Position numbers and translations under genes: made by a program
Notes under the pieces: generated by a model
What the model was told of the DNA's origin: nothing
Seen by the model: only the letters and a program-made list of their open reading frames with translations
Database searches by the model: none
Shown here: one piece after another, positions 1-12,900 of the stretch
How the letters are laid out: every line of letters begins with the position of its first letter
Numbering within the stretch: the stretch's first letter is position 1
Source of the DNA: Trissonchulus latispiculum
Taxonomy: Eukaryota; Nematoda; Enoplea; Enoplida; Ironidae
Reading direction: 5' to 3'
DNA length: 64,000 nucleotides
Assembly (NCBI GenBank): GCA_030248195.1
Contig: JASAND010021206.1
Span: 1-64,000 of the forward strand

Positions 1-2570
1 TTTCGGCTCAGCAAACTCGAAATTGGACGGAAGTAGAAATCGTCAAAAAACAAATTCGAAAGTTTGAACTAGAGGAAATTGAGAAAACCTTGGGAAGGGT
101 TAGAAGAAAGCAAGAATTGTGTGATAGCTACACAATTCTTCAAGCGAAGAAAATTGAGAAAGCAGAGGGGGAAAAGCGATACTTTTATTCCTTAAAAACA
201 GAAGCGGGGGAAACCGTTACTGGAAATAACAACATCTTGGGGGAGATGAGAAATCAATATCTAAAATTGTTTGATTAGTGGCGGAATTGATCAAGGAAAA
301 AGCTGATCAATCTCTAAATTCAACGGAGGTTAAAGTTCCAGATATTTCGCTTTCTGCCCTAGAAAGCGAAATAACCGTGGAAGAAGTTGCAAATGCAATT
401 AAGCAATTTGCTACCGGAAAGGTACCCGGGAAAGACGGACTCACAATTGAGTTCTATCTTTCAATAATTGAGGTAGTTGCCCCGTGGCTGGCTAAGGTAT
501 ACAACCTTAGTTTGGCTCGGGGGCAATTACCGGAGGATATGTAAATGGGGATAGTTTTATCACTTTTATATAAGGGAAAAGGGACAGGGCTGACTGAAAA
601 ACTGGCGCCCTCTGAGTATGTTGAATGTTGATTACATAATTTTGGACTAAATTCTAAGATATAGGTTAGCGGGGGTCATGAAATTTCTCATTCGAAATAC
701 TCAAACCTGCGGAGTTCCAGGAAGAGACATTAGGGACGGAATTTTGACTTTGTTGGGGATTTTGGATTATGCAAAACACAAGGAAAAGCCTTGTGTTTTC
801 TTGTCAGTAGACCAAATGTCTGCTTTCGATATGGTGGAGTGGGAATTTTTGAGAAAAGTTTTGGAAAAATTTGGGTTTGGGCCAAAATTTCGAGATTGGA
901 TCAACTTAATATACAAGGAAAACTTTGTCCAAAGTTCTCTGTTAGTGAACGGGTATCTCTCGATCCCGTTCACTTTAAGTCGAGGGATCCGGCAAGGATG
1001 CCCTTTATCTCCTCTTTTATACGTTTTGTGCAATGAAACGTTCCTAAATTTCGTTAGGAAATCAAATTCAATTCGAGGCATACCAATTTTGGGCCGTGAG
1101 GTAAAGGTCATTGCCTACGCAGATGACACAAATTTCACTGTGAGAGATTTCAGATCAGTCCACCAAATTTTCAAATACTACGAAATTTACGAAACTGTCT
1201 CTGGAGGAAAGCTAAAAGTCGAAAAGACCCAAATTTTGTTATACAACGGAGTTTTGGAGGCCAATGTGCCCCCAGAATACAGGAAATTCCTTTGCAAAAT
1301 AATCAAAGTTTTTGGCGTTTACATCAGCGAACAAGGGCTCAAAAACTCAAAAACAGATGCTGTTTTTAACGATCTAACCGAGAATTTGACCAGAGCAGTA
1401 CCGCCTACCAAAATTTCTGCCTACGGAAAAGTGACTGGCTTAATGACTTCATTTTTGTTCACTCTCTGGTACACAACTTGGTTTGTGTCACCAGAGAGTG
1501 ACAAAAGCAAGCAAATTATGAATTTTGATGTCAAAATACATTTGGCACCCGGTTACTACAAATTTCGCCAGCATAGATTGCGCTGTGCTCCCCAAAAACA
1601 AAGGGGGCATAGGTTTACCTCATATTGACCTAAGATTACTGGCGCAAAGGTTAGCTTTTCTAATTAGACGCAAACTTGGCGGAGACCAGGCATGGCACTT
1701 GACCTTTGACTATTTCTACGAAATGGTCAAAGGAAAAGGGCCAGCTGCCACCAAAATTGCAAAAGTACCAAAATTCTACAAAGAATTGAAGCAGGCGGAA
1801 CGCCAAATTGAATTGGGGTTCACTCCTGCCTCGGTTAGTTTTGGAGGTAAAATTTACACGTTAGAAACTGCCAAACTAAAGCCAATTTATGAATTCTTAG
1901 TGCTTAAGAAATTTTCGAGCAAAAGACAAGAAATCCAAAATGGCTGCAAAAATTTCCTGCAATTAATCCAAATGACTGGGAGTATATTTGGGCTTCCATG
2001 AAAACAAAATTTGTGCAAGGAATTGCTTCGGATGTTCACTTAAAATTAGTTCACAATAATTTAATGACGAACAAAAGAAAGAATCAAATCGATGCCAATA
2101 ATAGTCCATTTTGCGATTTTTGCTTACAAAATAATCTCAATTCGGTGGAAGATTTGATTCATGTATTCGGAACTTGCCCCAGGCTCCTCAATTTTTGGAG
2201 AAATGTTTGTAGATTGTTAAGATTGGTGGCTACTCCTCGGGTGACTTCCGGTGGTGGGTAGAAGTCAACTTTCTATCGTGACGGTAACACAGGAAAAACT
2301 TCTGATTTGTTGAACGGAAAAACCAAAAACTCCATCTGAATGCCAATTCAATTCAGACGGTACAAGGCGCGATTTGGTACAGTAGAGAGCTTTTTAAGAA
2401 AAGGAAAAGGACTAAAAGGTCCGTGGGACATTTTTCAGAAATCGGTTGGGAAAATTAGGGTTAATGCTAGTGCCTTTTTTGGGAGAAATGGGGATTAGTA
2501 AGCACCTCGAGGGAGAATTTCGGATTGTTTGAATTTGATGCTGATATTTGTCATTGAAATGTGTGTAATA
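1..2570 (+). pseudogene. LINE ORF2 3' part (reverse transcriptase and C-terminal zinc motif), left copy
   Basis: This is the same L1/Tx1-like ORF2 as the minus-strand copy at 10664-14195, cut at its 5' side by the window edge. The RT palm core is continuous at 678-1628, including the YADD box near 1126. The C-terminal cysteine/histidine motif (CDFC...H...C) lies near 2118-2180. The frame is broken repeatedly: a frameshift near 275, TAA at 542-544, damage at 545-680, a frameshift near 1525-1628, a TGA at 1999-2001 and further breaks after 2240. The TAA and the 1999-2001 TGA are also in the right copy, while the other breaks are private to this arm. The copy cannot make a functional protein. 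Confidence 0.9.
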
Positions 2571-4005
2571 TTTGGGCGCTATTTAGGAAAAAATTGAAAA
2601 CAAAAACTTTCCAAATTTTGAAAAAAGACTAAAGTCATTTTGGAGACTTCGAATTTGGACTGTTTTCAGGAAGTTAATTCCTGAAAATAGTTCAAAGTCA
2701 AGTTTTCAAGACTTTGTCGCTGGAGTGGAAGGGCAGGCGAGGCCGCCGATCCTCAGCAATTTTCTATTTAAAGTTGGAATTATAGTCATTTTTAATAAAA
2801 CTGACGCTGCAGCATTTTTCAAGAAGTATCAATAAAAACAGGATCTTTTTCTGGCTGTGTTTAAATCTTGGAAGCAGCCTTGAGTGGCAGACACTTTGTC
2901 TGCAGCACACACTCAGACGCACACACTAGGCGCAGCTCAACGTGCAGCTCTGCAGGAGCGTTTCTACATATGCGTAAAAACACAGGCCTGGGACGCTCCA
3001 ATACAGCTAAATAAACCCCATCGGGTTGATGCTGCAGCTCTAGTGTAGCTATATATACTTTCGGGTTTTTGAACTTTGAAACGCTTTGTTAACTTAGTTT
3101 TCAAATGACTTTCAAAACATAAATTTGACAGAAATTGGCAAAATCAAAGGTTTTTTAAGCAAATTACTTGAAGTATCTGCTTGAATCTGCAATGATTTAA
3201 TGACTTTGGCGTAAAATATTCTTTATTATTTAGTAGTATTAGTTTGGAAAACAGTTCATTAATTATGTAATTTGGTCGTATTTTGTGTTAATTTTTGACT
3301 TTTGTTTGTATTTCAGGCTAGAAATCAATTTTGAAGAAACTTGATTCGAATAGAAGACCGAATAGTTGGGGAAAACAGCATTTCAAAAAGAAATTTTCAT
3401 CAAATTTTCGCAAAGTTAGGAGTAATTCGGGTTCCAAAGGGACCTCCCTCCCCCCTTTTTGCCAGCTCCTAGTTTCATTTAGTTCATCTATTTAATGGAA
3501 TTTAAACGGCCCTATTTTCATTAATAATTATAGAAACTTTTAAAATCAACTGATTAAATTGCGACAATGTCGCCAAAATGCTGTTCCAAGTGCTAAGCAG
3601 CGAGTCAGGCTGCGGATCAAATCTGGCACAAAAGCAGTAGAAATCATACTTGGCGGCAGAGTAGCTAATTCTGCCGCCAAAGTCACGCAAATGCCAAAAA
3701 TTGGCGTCAAATCAGCAATAAAATGCCGCCCAAATATGGGCGGCAGGCATAGAAAAAGCATAGTTTTGGGCTGCTGGTGGAAAGTACAAATTCCGCCAGC
3801 AGCCTCCGCAGAGCAGTGCAGCATTTTGTTGACGTTAAAATAGACATTAACTTAAGGTTTCCAACGACTAAATGAATAAGCGTAGCACGCAGAATACAGG
3901 ACTGGATTGGCAGCTTGACTTCAAAGTCGGCGTATTAAAAGACTTAGTGCTTTCCTTTCGCAACAAATTTAATGCAAAGGTTGCTCTAAAAGGGTTTGAC
4001 ACAAA
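2571..4005. other. Gene-free DNA between LINE and tRNA-like gene (left arm)
   Basis: No coding potential was recognised here. Around 2870-3060 there is a GC-richer block with repeated CTGCAG/GCAGC words. Around 3570-3800 several short perfect inverted repeats occur, for example a 20-bp GCCGCCC...GGGCGGC palindrome near 3727. The whole stretch has its mirror copy at about 9220-10660. Short frames here look like by-products of the palindromic sequence. Confidence 0.6.
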
Positions 4006-4077
4006 GGGGCTGTAGCGCAGTGAGGAAAGCACCGGATCCGTAATCCGGGGATCCTGGGTTCAAGCCCCAGCACCCCT
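4006..4077 (+). tRNA. tRNA-like gene (possible anticodon CGT), left palindrome arm
   Basis: A cloverleaf can be drawn. The acceptor is GGGGCTG against CACCCCT (one C-C mismatch), and an A-box TAGCGCAGTGAGG is present. The anticodon stem CCGGA/TCCGG has loop TCCGTAA. The T-arm CTGGG/CCCAG carries the B-box GGTTCAAGCCC, and a T5 run follows directly. The simplest anticodon is CGT (Thr), but position 33 would be C rather than T and the D-stem has a mismatch. It may therefore be a pseudogene or a tRNA-derived repeat head. The inverted copy at 9144-9216 has one extra G in the anticodon arm. Confidence 0.65.
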
Positions 4078-4080
4078 CAA

Positions 4081-4085
4081 TTTTT
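4081..4085 (+). terminator. Pol III T5 terminator after tRNA-like gene
   Basis: A run of five T begins three bases after the tRNA-like body, where an RNA polymerase III stop is expected. The mirrored copy keeps the same run. Confidence 0.5.
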
Positions 4086-4980
4086 AATTTCAGTTTCTAA
4101 TGCAAAAACTAACTTCTTACTTTCAAATGCACACAATTTGAGAAAACTTAAAGAAAAGAAAGGTCCATGCATGGAATCAAATTTCTGCAAAATTGCTTTC
4201 ACCAATCTGCAAATGTGCTTTTGATACTTTATGTATGCTTGATACTGTTTCAGGTCTGAACGTGAATACATGGAAAAAAGGGAAATTAGTAGCTTTGCTT
4301 TCTATTTCTTGATAAACGATAAATCATTAAAAGTGCTGAACATTGTTAAATTTAAGTATTCGTTAATGATAAATAATTATGCCTTAGGGTAATAATATTC
4401 GCTGTAAATAATAACTTAGTGCAGTATTGTTCCAGTTTGTGCATTACTGTGTTTCTTCTGTTTCAGATTGGCAGGAGAAAACAGAAAAATGAGAAATGGC
4501 TAAGTTTCTGGCAGTTATTATTCCATTCTTTTAAGATTAGACTCTAGTGAAACATGCAGATCTCTTCGTTCTAAAGTGTCATACTAAAGTTAAGATACAG
4601 AACGAATCGCGACAAATCATAAAATCTAACTCTAAAACTAGGAAGCATTTGGTTCTCATTTTTTCTGTTTTCTTTGTTTGATTTAGTTGTAGAAATACAG
4701 ATTGGTAGCTTTGTTTTGTGTTCTTGTTTCTTATACAAATCTTTATATTTTAGCAAGATACAGTAAAAGAAAATGAAGATTAATGTTAAATGGAATAAAA
4801 TCAAAGCTTTCTTGAAAAATTTTTGTATTGAACGTTTGTAACAGAATGTCATATTAGTTTCCTTGTATAATACTGATTAATTGTGGTACTTTGATGCATT
4901 TTTGTATACAAAATTGTATTTTTATGCACTATTATTGGTTATGTAAACGGTATATGCGTGATCTAATAAATGACATAGAC
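4086..4980. other. AT-rich DNA without a recognised gene
   Basis: This is AT-rich sequence with no supported frame. Short frames on both strands show no domain or motif. It has a closely matching inverted copy at about 8230-9140, so its conservation reflects the palindrome and not coding constraint. Confidence 0.55.
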
Positions 4981-4984
4981 TTCG

Positions 4985-5480
4985 GTGAATAACGCTTATT
5001 GGAAATGCATTTTACGGCTAAGTGTTGGAACGATGTGGGCATTTTGGCACCATACTACTATTATATGTTGGTGGACAGGATCCCCCCATGCTACCTTTTT
5101 TTGGTCATTTTGGCACCTGGCCAATTTTGGCTCTGTGCCAAGGTCCCAAAGTCGGACTTTCGCTATTTTTCGCAAATTTTGGTCACACTTTTCTAGAACT
5201 GGGTAGAAGCTGGAGAGGTCTAGTATCTTTTGTTGAAAATTACCAGTAGGGGTGCAGTAAAGTAACGAGGGGGATTTTTTAATTTTGCTCCCTAGCTTTC
5301 AGGAGATGGGTCCAAACTTTGCATTTTTTTGGCCTGTTTGGGCGAAAAGTTTCTAAGTCCCACTTTCACTGGAAATAAATCAAAAAGTCGCCAAAAACGG
5401 CGTTTTTCGGCCTCGGGGTGGTCCCCATATATAGTAAATCGGGGTCGCTGAAAACGATGAGCATACTGCCGATACCGCCC
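4985..5480 (+). repeat. Dispersed repeat module (copies also at 7725-8225 and 19965-20510)
   Basis: Near-identical text occurs inverted at 7725-8225, and a diverged minus-type copy lies inside an AKAP10 intron at 19965-20510. Recognisable pieces are the GCCAAAATGCCCA block, the CTCCTGAAAGCTA block and the CGAAAAACGCCGTTTTT block. The identical short frames in both arms (65-75 codons) follow from this repetition and show no protein motif. The module is probably part of a non-coding mobile repeat. Confidence 0.75.
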
Positions 5481-5484
5481 GAAG

Positions 5485-5990
5485 TGACCACTGGTCAGCA
5501 TGGCTCCCGTGGTTCCTCGCCCAGGGTCAAAATTGGGAAAACTCCCTCTAAACAGCGTTTTTCGGCGTTTTGGTCGGGGGCATATATAGTAAATCGACTA
5601 CGCTCGTTTCAATGGGCATATCGCCGAAACCGACGGAAGTGACCACTGGTCACTACAGCCTACGGGGCCTATTGACCACTGGTCAAACGGCCTAAAACTG
5701 CGTTTTTCGGCGTTTTGGTCGGGGGCATATATAGTAAATCGACTACGCTCGTTTCAGTGGGCACATTTTCGAAACCGACGGAAGTGACCACTTCACTACG
5801 GCCTAGGGGTCCTGTTTACCACTGGTCAAACCTCCTAAAACAGCGTTTTTCGGCGTTTTGGTTGGGGGTATATATTGTAAATCGACTACGCTCTTTTCAA
5901 TGGGCATATTTTCGAAACCGACGGAAGTGACCACTGGTCACTACGGTCTATGGGGCCTATTGACCAGTGGTCAAACCTCTTAAAGCAGCG
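5485..5990 (+). repeat. About 150-bp tandem repeats carrying TGACC-N3-GGTCA palindromes
   Basis: Three to four head-to-tail units each contain the CGTTTTTCGGCGTTTTGG block, a TATATAGTAAATCGACTACGCTCG-type block, and one or two 13-bp palindromes TGACCACTGGTCA or TGACCAGTGGTCA. Copies of the palindrome start near 5485, 5640, 5673, 5928 and 5960, and one near 5785 is degraded. The right palindrome arm carries the mirrored array at about 7230-7730. Each palindrome is an everted GGTCA pair with a 3-bp spacer. Whether anything binds it is unknown. Confidence 0.8.
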
Positions 5991-6466
5991 ATTTTCGGTC
6001 AAAAAGAAGAAGGGAAGGGAAACCCCTTAAAACAGCTTTGTCATAGACCCCAGAGGGGAAGGGGGGGGGGGGGGTTTTCGGCGTTTTGTTGGTAAAAAGA
6101 AAGGGCATATATTCTAAATCGACTAAGCTCGTTTAGCATAGCACTGTTCAAGCTCCTTGTATCCATGGGAGGGGAAGTATTTATTAGGATATATATTTTA
6201 TTTATTATATATTAAGTATATATATAGTACCGCATTGCCATATATATAGGGAAGGGATCCTTTAAAATGACTTGTAGAAGGACAATAGAATAAAAAATGC
6301 TCCTCTGGAGCATGAAAAAGTAATAGGGGTGATGGTGAGGTTGCAAAATCAAGAGAGGACTAGTCTTTAAAATGCTTAATATGGGGCTAGGTTAAAAAAT
6401 AGAAAAGGACTAGGTTGTGAGCGAATTAATATGGGCACAGCTTCGCCGAACAACCCATATTCGCGG
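5991..6466. other. Inner left arm: poly-G run and TA-rich insert
   Basis: A G-run lies at about 6057-6073 and a TA-rich stretch (about 6180-6245) that is mostly absent from the right arm. The segment 6290-6466 matches 6913-7095 inverted. No gene was recognised. Confidence 0.6.
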
Positions 6467-6912
6467 TTTGTAAATGTAAATTATTATGCATATCCACGAT
6501 ACATTTGGTTTATAGTTCATAAATAACCTACAGCTACGGTATGTGCTCGAGCTTTATTCGATCTTTTATTTTAGCAAACGTTTTCTTCGATAAGTGCTTC
6601 ATGCTAACCAGCGCATTTTACGTATCCATTTATAAGGAAAATTTACGTACATTCAAGAATATATAATTTAGGACTCTCCCACGATCTTCTATTTCCTCCT
6701 GACTTGTACCAATAGCTTTAGCATCATATCCTTAGACTTCTCCTAGTAGTAGAGCCTGCGGTAGTTCAACACAACAAAATGATGATAGTATACGTATATT
6801 CCTAGCAGCTAGTCTAACAGTACATGCAAACAGCTATATTCGATGAGTATTCAACTGCTTAATTTTTATTGACTGACATTGATAGCTCTAAGCTAAGACG
6901 AAACGTGAAATC
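6467..6912. other. Unique spacer at the centre of the palindrome
   Basis: About 446 bp of AT-rich sequence lies between the two arms. It has no inverted partner in the window, no ORF of note and no recognised motif. Confidence 0.7.
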
Positions 6913-9900
6913 CCGCGAATATGGGTTGTTCGGCGAAGCTGTGCCCATATTAATTCGCTCACAACCTAGTCCTCTTCTATTTTTTAACCTAGCCCCATAT
7001 TAAGCATTTTAAAGACTAGTCCTCTCTTGATTTTGCAACCTCACCATCACCCATATTACTTTTTCATGCTCCAGAGGAGCATTTTTATTTCTTGTCCTTC
7101 TGTCATTTTAAAGGATCCCTTTCCAGCAATGCGGTAATAGATACAAGGAGCTTGAACAGTGCTATGCTAAACGAGCGTAGTCGATTTAGAATATATGCCC
7201 CCAACAAAACGCCGAAAAACGCTGTTTTAAGGGGTTTGACCACTGGTCAATAGGCCCCATAGACCGTAGTGATCACTGGTCACTCCCTCGATTTCTGCAA
7301 TATGCCCATTGAAACGAGCGTAGTCGATTTACTATATATGCCCCCAACCAAAACGCCGCAAAACCATGTTTTAAGGGGTTTGACCAGTGGTCAATAGGAC
7401 TCCTAGGCCGTAGTGACCAGCGGTCACTTCCGTCGGTGTCGGCAATATGCCCATTGAAACGAGCGTAGTCGATTTACTATATATGCCCCCGACCAAAACG
7501 CCGAAAAACGCAGTTTTAGGCCGTTTAACCAGTGGTCAATAGGCCCCGTAGGCTGTAGTGACCAGTGGTCACTTCCGTCGGTTTCGGCGATATGCCCATT
7601 GAAACGAGCGTAGTCGATTTACTATATATGCCCCCGGTCAAAACGCCGAAAAACGCTGTTTAGAGGGAGTTTTCCCAATTTTGACCCTGGGCGAGGAACC
7701 ACGGGAGCCATGCTGACCAGTGGTCACTTCGGGCGGTATCGGCAGTATGCTCATCGTTTTCAGCGACCCCGATTTACTATATATGGGAACCACCCCGAGG
7801 CCGAAAAACGCCGTTTTTGGCGACTTTTTGACTATTTCCAGTGAAAGTGGGACTTAGAAACTTTTCGCCCAAACAGGCCAAAAAAATGCAAAGTTTGGGC
7901 CCATCTCCTGAAAGCTAGGGAGCAAAATTAAAAAATCCCCCTCGTTACTTTATGCACCCCTACTGGTAATTTTCAACAAAAGATACTAGACCTCTCCAGC
8001 TTCTACCCAGTTCTAGAAAAGTGTGACCAAAATTTGCGAAAAATAGCGAAAGTCCGACTTTGGGACCTTGGCACAGAGCCAAAATTGGCCAGGTGCCAAA
8101 ATGACCAAAAAAAGGTAGCATGGGGGGATCCTGTCCACCAACATATAATAGTAGTATGGTGCCAAAATGCCCACATCGTTCCAACACTTAGCCGTAAAAT
8201 GCATTTCCAATAAGCGTTATTCACCGAAGTCTATGTCATTTATTAGATCACGCATATACCGTTTACATAACCAATAATAGTGCATAAAAATACAATTTTG
8301 TATACAAAAATGCATCAAAGTACCACAATTAATCAGTATTATACAAGGAAACTAATATGACATTCTGTTACAAACGTTCAATACAAAAATTTTTCAAGAA
8401 AGCTTTGATTTTATTCCATTTAACATTAATCTTCATTTTCTTTACTGTATCTTGCTAAAATATAAAGATTTGTATAAGAAACAAGAACACAAAACAAAGC
8501 TACCAATCTGTATTTCTACAACTAAATCAAACAAAGAAAACAGAAAAAATGAGAACCAAATGCTTCCTAGTTTTTTAGAGTTAGATTTTATGATTTGTCG
8601 CGATTCGTTCTGTATCTTAACTTTAGTATGACACTTTGTGAACGAAGAGATCTGCATGTTTCACTTAGAGTCTAATCTTAAAAGAATGGAATAATAACTG
8701 CCAAGAAACTTAGCCATTTCTCATTTTTCTGTTTTCTCCTGCCAATCTGAAACAGAAGAAAACACAGTAATGCACAAACTGGAACAATACTGCACTAAGT
8801 TATTATTTACAGCGAATATTATTACCCTAAGGCATAATTATTATTTATCATTAACGAATACTTAAATTTAACAATGTTCAGCACTTTTAATGATTTATCG
8901 TTTATCAAAGAAATAGAAAGCAAAGCTACTAATTTCCCTTTTTTCCATGTATTCACGTTCAGACCTGAAACAGTATCAAGCATACATAAAGTATCAAAAA
9001 GCACATTTGCAGATTGGTGAAAGCAATTTTGCAGAAATTTGATTCCATGCATGGACCTTTCTTTTCTTTTAAGTTTTCTCAAATTGTGTGCATTTGAAAG
9101 TAAGAAGTTAGTTTTTTGCATTAGAAACTGAAATTAAAAATTGAGGGGTGCTGGGGCTTGAACCCAGGATCCCCGGATTACGGATCCCGGTGCTTTCCTC
9201 ACTGCGCTACAGCCCCTTTGTGTCAAACCCTTTTAGAGCAACCTTTGCATTAAATTTGTTGCGAAAGGAAAGCACTAAGTCTTTAATACGCCGACTTTGA
9301 AGTCAAGCTGCCAATCCAGTCCTGTATTCTGCGTGCTACGCTTTTATTCATTTAGTCGTTGGAAACCTTAAGTTAATGTCTATTTTAACGTCAACAAAAT
9401 GCTGCACTGCTCTTCGGAAGGCTGCTGGCGGAATTTGTACTTTCCACCAGCAGCCCAAAACTATGCTTTTTTCTTATGCCTGCCGTTCATATTTGGGCGG
9501 CATTTCATCGCTGATTTGACGCCAATTTTTGGCATTTGCGTGACTTTGGCGGCGAGAATTAGCTACTCTGCCGCCAAGTTATGATTTCTACTGCTTTTGT
9601 GCCAGATTTGATCCGCAGCCTGACTCGCTGCTTAGCACTTGGAACAGCATTTTGGCGACATTGTCGCAATTTAATCAGTTGATTTTAAAAGTTTTTATAA
9701 TTATTAATGAAAATAGGGCCGTTTTAAATTCCAGTCAATAGATGAACTAAATGAAACTAGGAGCTGGCAAAAAGGGGGAGGGAGGTCCCTTTGCGAACCC
9801 GAATTACTCCTAACTTGCGAAAATTTGTCGAAAATTTTTTTGGAAATGCTGTTTTTCCCAACTATTCGGTCTTCTATTCGAATCAAGTTTCTTCAAAATT

Positions 9901-12900
9901 GATTTCTAGCCTGAAATACAAACAAAAGTCAAAAATTAACACAAAATACGACCAAATTACATAATTAATGAACTGTTTTCCAAACTAATACTACTAAATA
10001 ATAAAGAATATTTTACGCCAAAGTCATTAAATCATTGCAGATTCAAGCAGATACTTCAAGTAATTTGCTTAAAAAACCTTTGATTTTGCCAATTTCTGTC
10101 AAATTTATGTTTTGAAAGTCATTTGAAAACTAAGTTAACAAAGCGTTTCAAAGTTCAAAAACCCGAAAGTATATATAGCTACACTAGAGCTGCAGCATCA
10201 ACCCGATGGGGTTTATTTAGCTGTATTGGAGCGTCCCAGGCCTGTGTTTTTACGCATATGTAGAAACGCTCCTGCAGAGCTGCACGTTGAGCTGCGCCTA
10301 GTGTGTGCGTCTGAGTGTGCTGCAGACAAAGTGTCTGCCACTCAGGCTGCTTCCAAGATTTAAACACAGCCAGAAAAGATCCTGTTTTTATTGATACTTC
10401 TTGAAAAATGCTGCAGCGTCAGTTTATTAAAAATGACTATAATTCCAACTTTAAATAGAAAATTGCTGAGGATCGGCGGCCTCGCCTGCCCTTCCACTCC
10501 AGCGACAAAGTCTTGAAAACTTGACTTTGAACTATTTTCAGGAATTAACTTCCTGAAAACAGTCCAAATTCAAGTCTCCAAAATGACTTTGGTCTTTTGT
10601 CAAAATTTGGAAAGTTTTTGTTTTCAATTTTTTCCTAAATAGCGCCCAAATATTACACACATTTCAATGACAAATATCAGCATCAAATTCAAACAATCCA
10701 AATTCTCCCTCGAGGTGCTTACTAATCCCCATTTCTCCCAAAAAGGCACTAGCATTAACCCCAATTTTCCCAACCGATTTCTGAAAAATGTCCCACGGAC
10801 CTTTTAGTCCTTTTCCTTTCTTAAAAAGCTCTCTACTGTACCAAATCGCGCCTTGTGCCGTCTGAATTGCCAGATTGGCATTCAGATGGAGTTTTTGGTT
10901 TTTCCGTTCAACAAATCCAAGAAGTTTTTCCTGTGTTACCAAATCACGATAGAAAAGTTGACTTCTACCCACCACCGAGTCACCCGAGGGAGTAGCCACC
11001 AATCTTAACAATCTACAAACATTTCTCCAAAAATTGAGGAGCCTGGGGCAAGTTCCGAATACATGAATCAAATCTTCCACCGAATTGAGATTATTTTGTA
11101 AGCAAAAATCGCAAAATGGACTATTATTGGCATCGATTTGATTCTTTCTTTTGTTCGTCATTAAATTATTGTGAACTAATTTTAAGTGAACATCCGAAGC
11201 AATTCCTTGCACAAATTTTGTTTTCATGGAAGCCCAAATATACTCCCAGTCATTTGGATTAATTGCAGGAAATTTTTGCAGCCATTTTGGATTTCTTGTC
11301 TTTTGCTCGAAAATTTCTTAAGCACTAAGAATTCATAAATTGGCTTTAGTTTGGCAGTTTCTAACGTGTAAATTTTACCTCCAAAACTAACCGAGGCAGG
11401 AGTGAACCCCAATTCAATTTGGCGTTCCGCCTGCTTCAATTCTTTGTAGAATTTTGGTACTTTTGCAATTTTGGTGGCAGCTGGCCCTTTTCCTTTGACC
11501 ATTTCGTAGAAATAGTCAAAGGTCAAGTGCCATGCCTGGTCTCCGCCAAGTTTGCGTCTAATTAGAAAAGCTAACCTTTGCGCCAGTAATCTTAGGTCAA
11601 TATGAGGTAAACCTATGCCCCCTTTGTTTTTGGGGAGCACAGCGCAATCTATGCTAACCAAATTTGTAGTAACCGGGTGCCAAATGTATTTTGACATCAA
11701 ATTCATAATTTGCTTGCTTTTGTCACTCTCTGGTGACACAAACCAAGTTGTGTACCAGAGAGTGAACAAAAAGTAAGTCATTAAGCCGGTCACTTTTCCG
11801 TAGGCAGAAATTTTGGTAGGCGGTACTGCTCTGGTCAAATTCTCGGTTAGATCGTTAAAAACAGCATCTGTTTTTGAGTTTTTGAGCCCTTGTTCGCTGA
11901 TGTAAACGCCAAAAACTTTGATTATTTTGCAAAGGAATTTCCTGTATTCTGGGGGCACATTGGCCTCCAAAACTCCGTTGTATAACAAAATTTGGGTCTT
12001 TTCGACTTTTAGCTTTCCTCCAGAGACAGTTTCGTAAATTTCGTAGTATTTGAAAATTTGGTGGACTGATCTGAAATCTCTCACAGTGAAATTTGTGTCA
12101 TCTGCGTAGGCAATGACCTTTACCTCACGGCCCAAAATTGGTATGCCTCGAATTGAATTTGATTTCTAACGAAATTTAGGAACGTTTCACCCAAAACGTA
12201 TAAAAGAGGAGATAAAGGGCATCCTTGCCGGATCCCTCGACTTAAAGTGAACGGGATCGAGAGATACCCGTTCACTAACAGAGAACTTTGGACAAAGTTT
12301 TCCTTGTATATTAAGTTGATCCAATCTCGAAATTTTGGCCCAAACCCAAATTTTTCCAAAACTTTTCTCAAAAATTCCCACTCCACCATATCGAAAGCAG
12401 ACATTTGGTCTACTGACAAGAAAACACAAGGCTTTTCCTTGTGTTTTGCATAATCCAAAATCCCCAACAAAGTCAAAATTCCGTCCCTAATGTCTCTTCC
12501 TGGAACTCCGCAGGTTTGAGTATTTCGAATGAGAAATTTCATGACCCCCGCTAACCTATTGGTTAGAATTTTGGCCAAAATTTTGTAATCAACATTCAAC
12601 ATACTCAGAGGGCGCCAGTTTTTCCGGTCGGCCCTGTCCCCTTTTCCCTTATATAAAAGTGATATTATCCCCATTTACATATCCTCCGGTAATTGCCCCC
12701 GAGCCAAACTAAGGTTGTAAACCTTAGCCAGCCACGGGGCAACTACCTCAATTATTGAAAGATAGAACTCAATTGTGAGTCCGTCTTTCCCGGGTACCTT
12801 TCCGGTAGCAAATTGCTTAATTGCATTTGCAACTTCTTCCACGGTTATTTCGCTTTCTAGGGCAGAAAGCGAAATATCTGGAACTTTAACCTCCGTTGAA

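Larger units (their letters stand above)
1..6466 (+). repeat. Left arm of a 13-kb imperfect palindrome
   Basis: This stretch reappears as its reverse complement at 6913-13216. Paired landmarks are the LINE 3' ORF start (1998 with 11227), the tRNA-like gene (4006 with 9216) and a short shared reading frame (4985 with 8224). Coordinate sums stay near 13,210-13,226 along most of the arm and rise to about 13,379 near the centre. The left arm therefore has roughly 150 bp of extra sequence there, including an AT-rich insert near 6180-6240. Base 1 pairs with about 13216, so the arm probably continues beyond the window. Confidence 0.93.

Noticed and set aside
3546..3843. Small ORFs on both strands near 3.5-3.8 kb
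   Set aside because: They follow from local palindromes (GCCGCCC...GGGCGGC) and are mirrored in the right arm with different frame breaks.
4985..5249. Three overlapping 65-75-codon frames identical in both palindrome arms
   Set aside because: The identity is explained by the inverted duplication; a diverged third copy at 20.3 kb does not preserve the frames.
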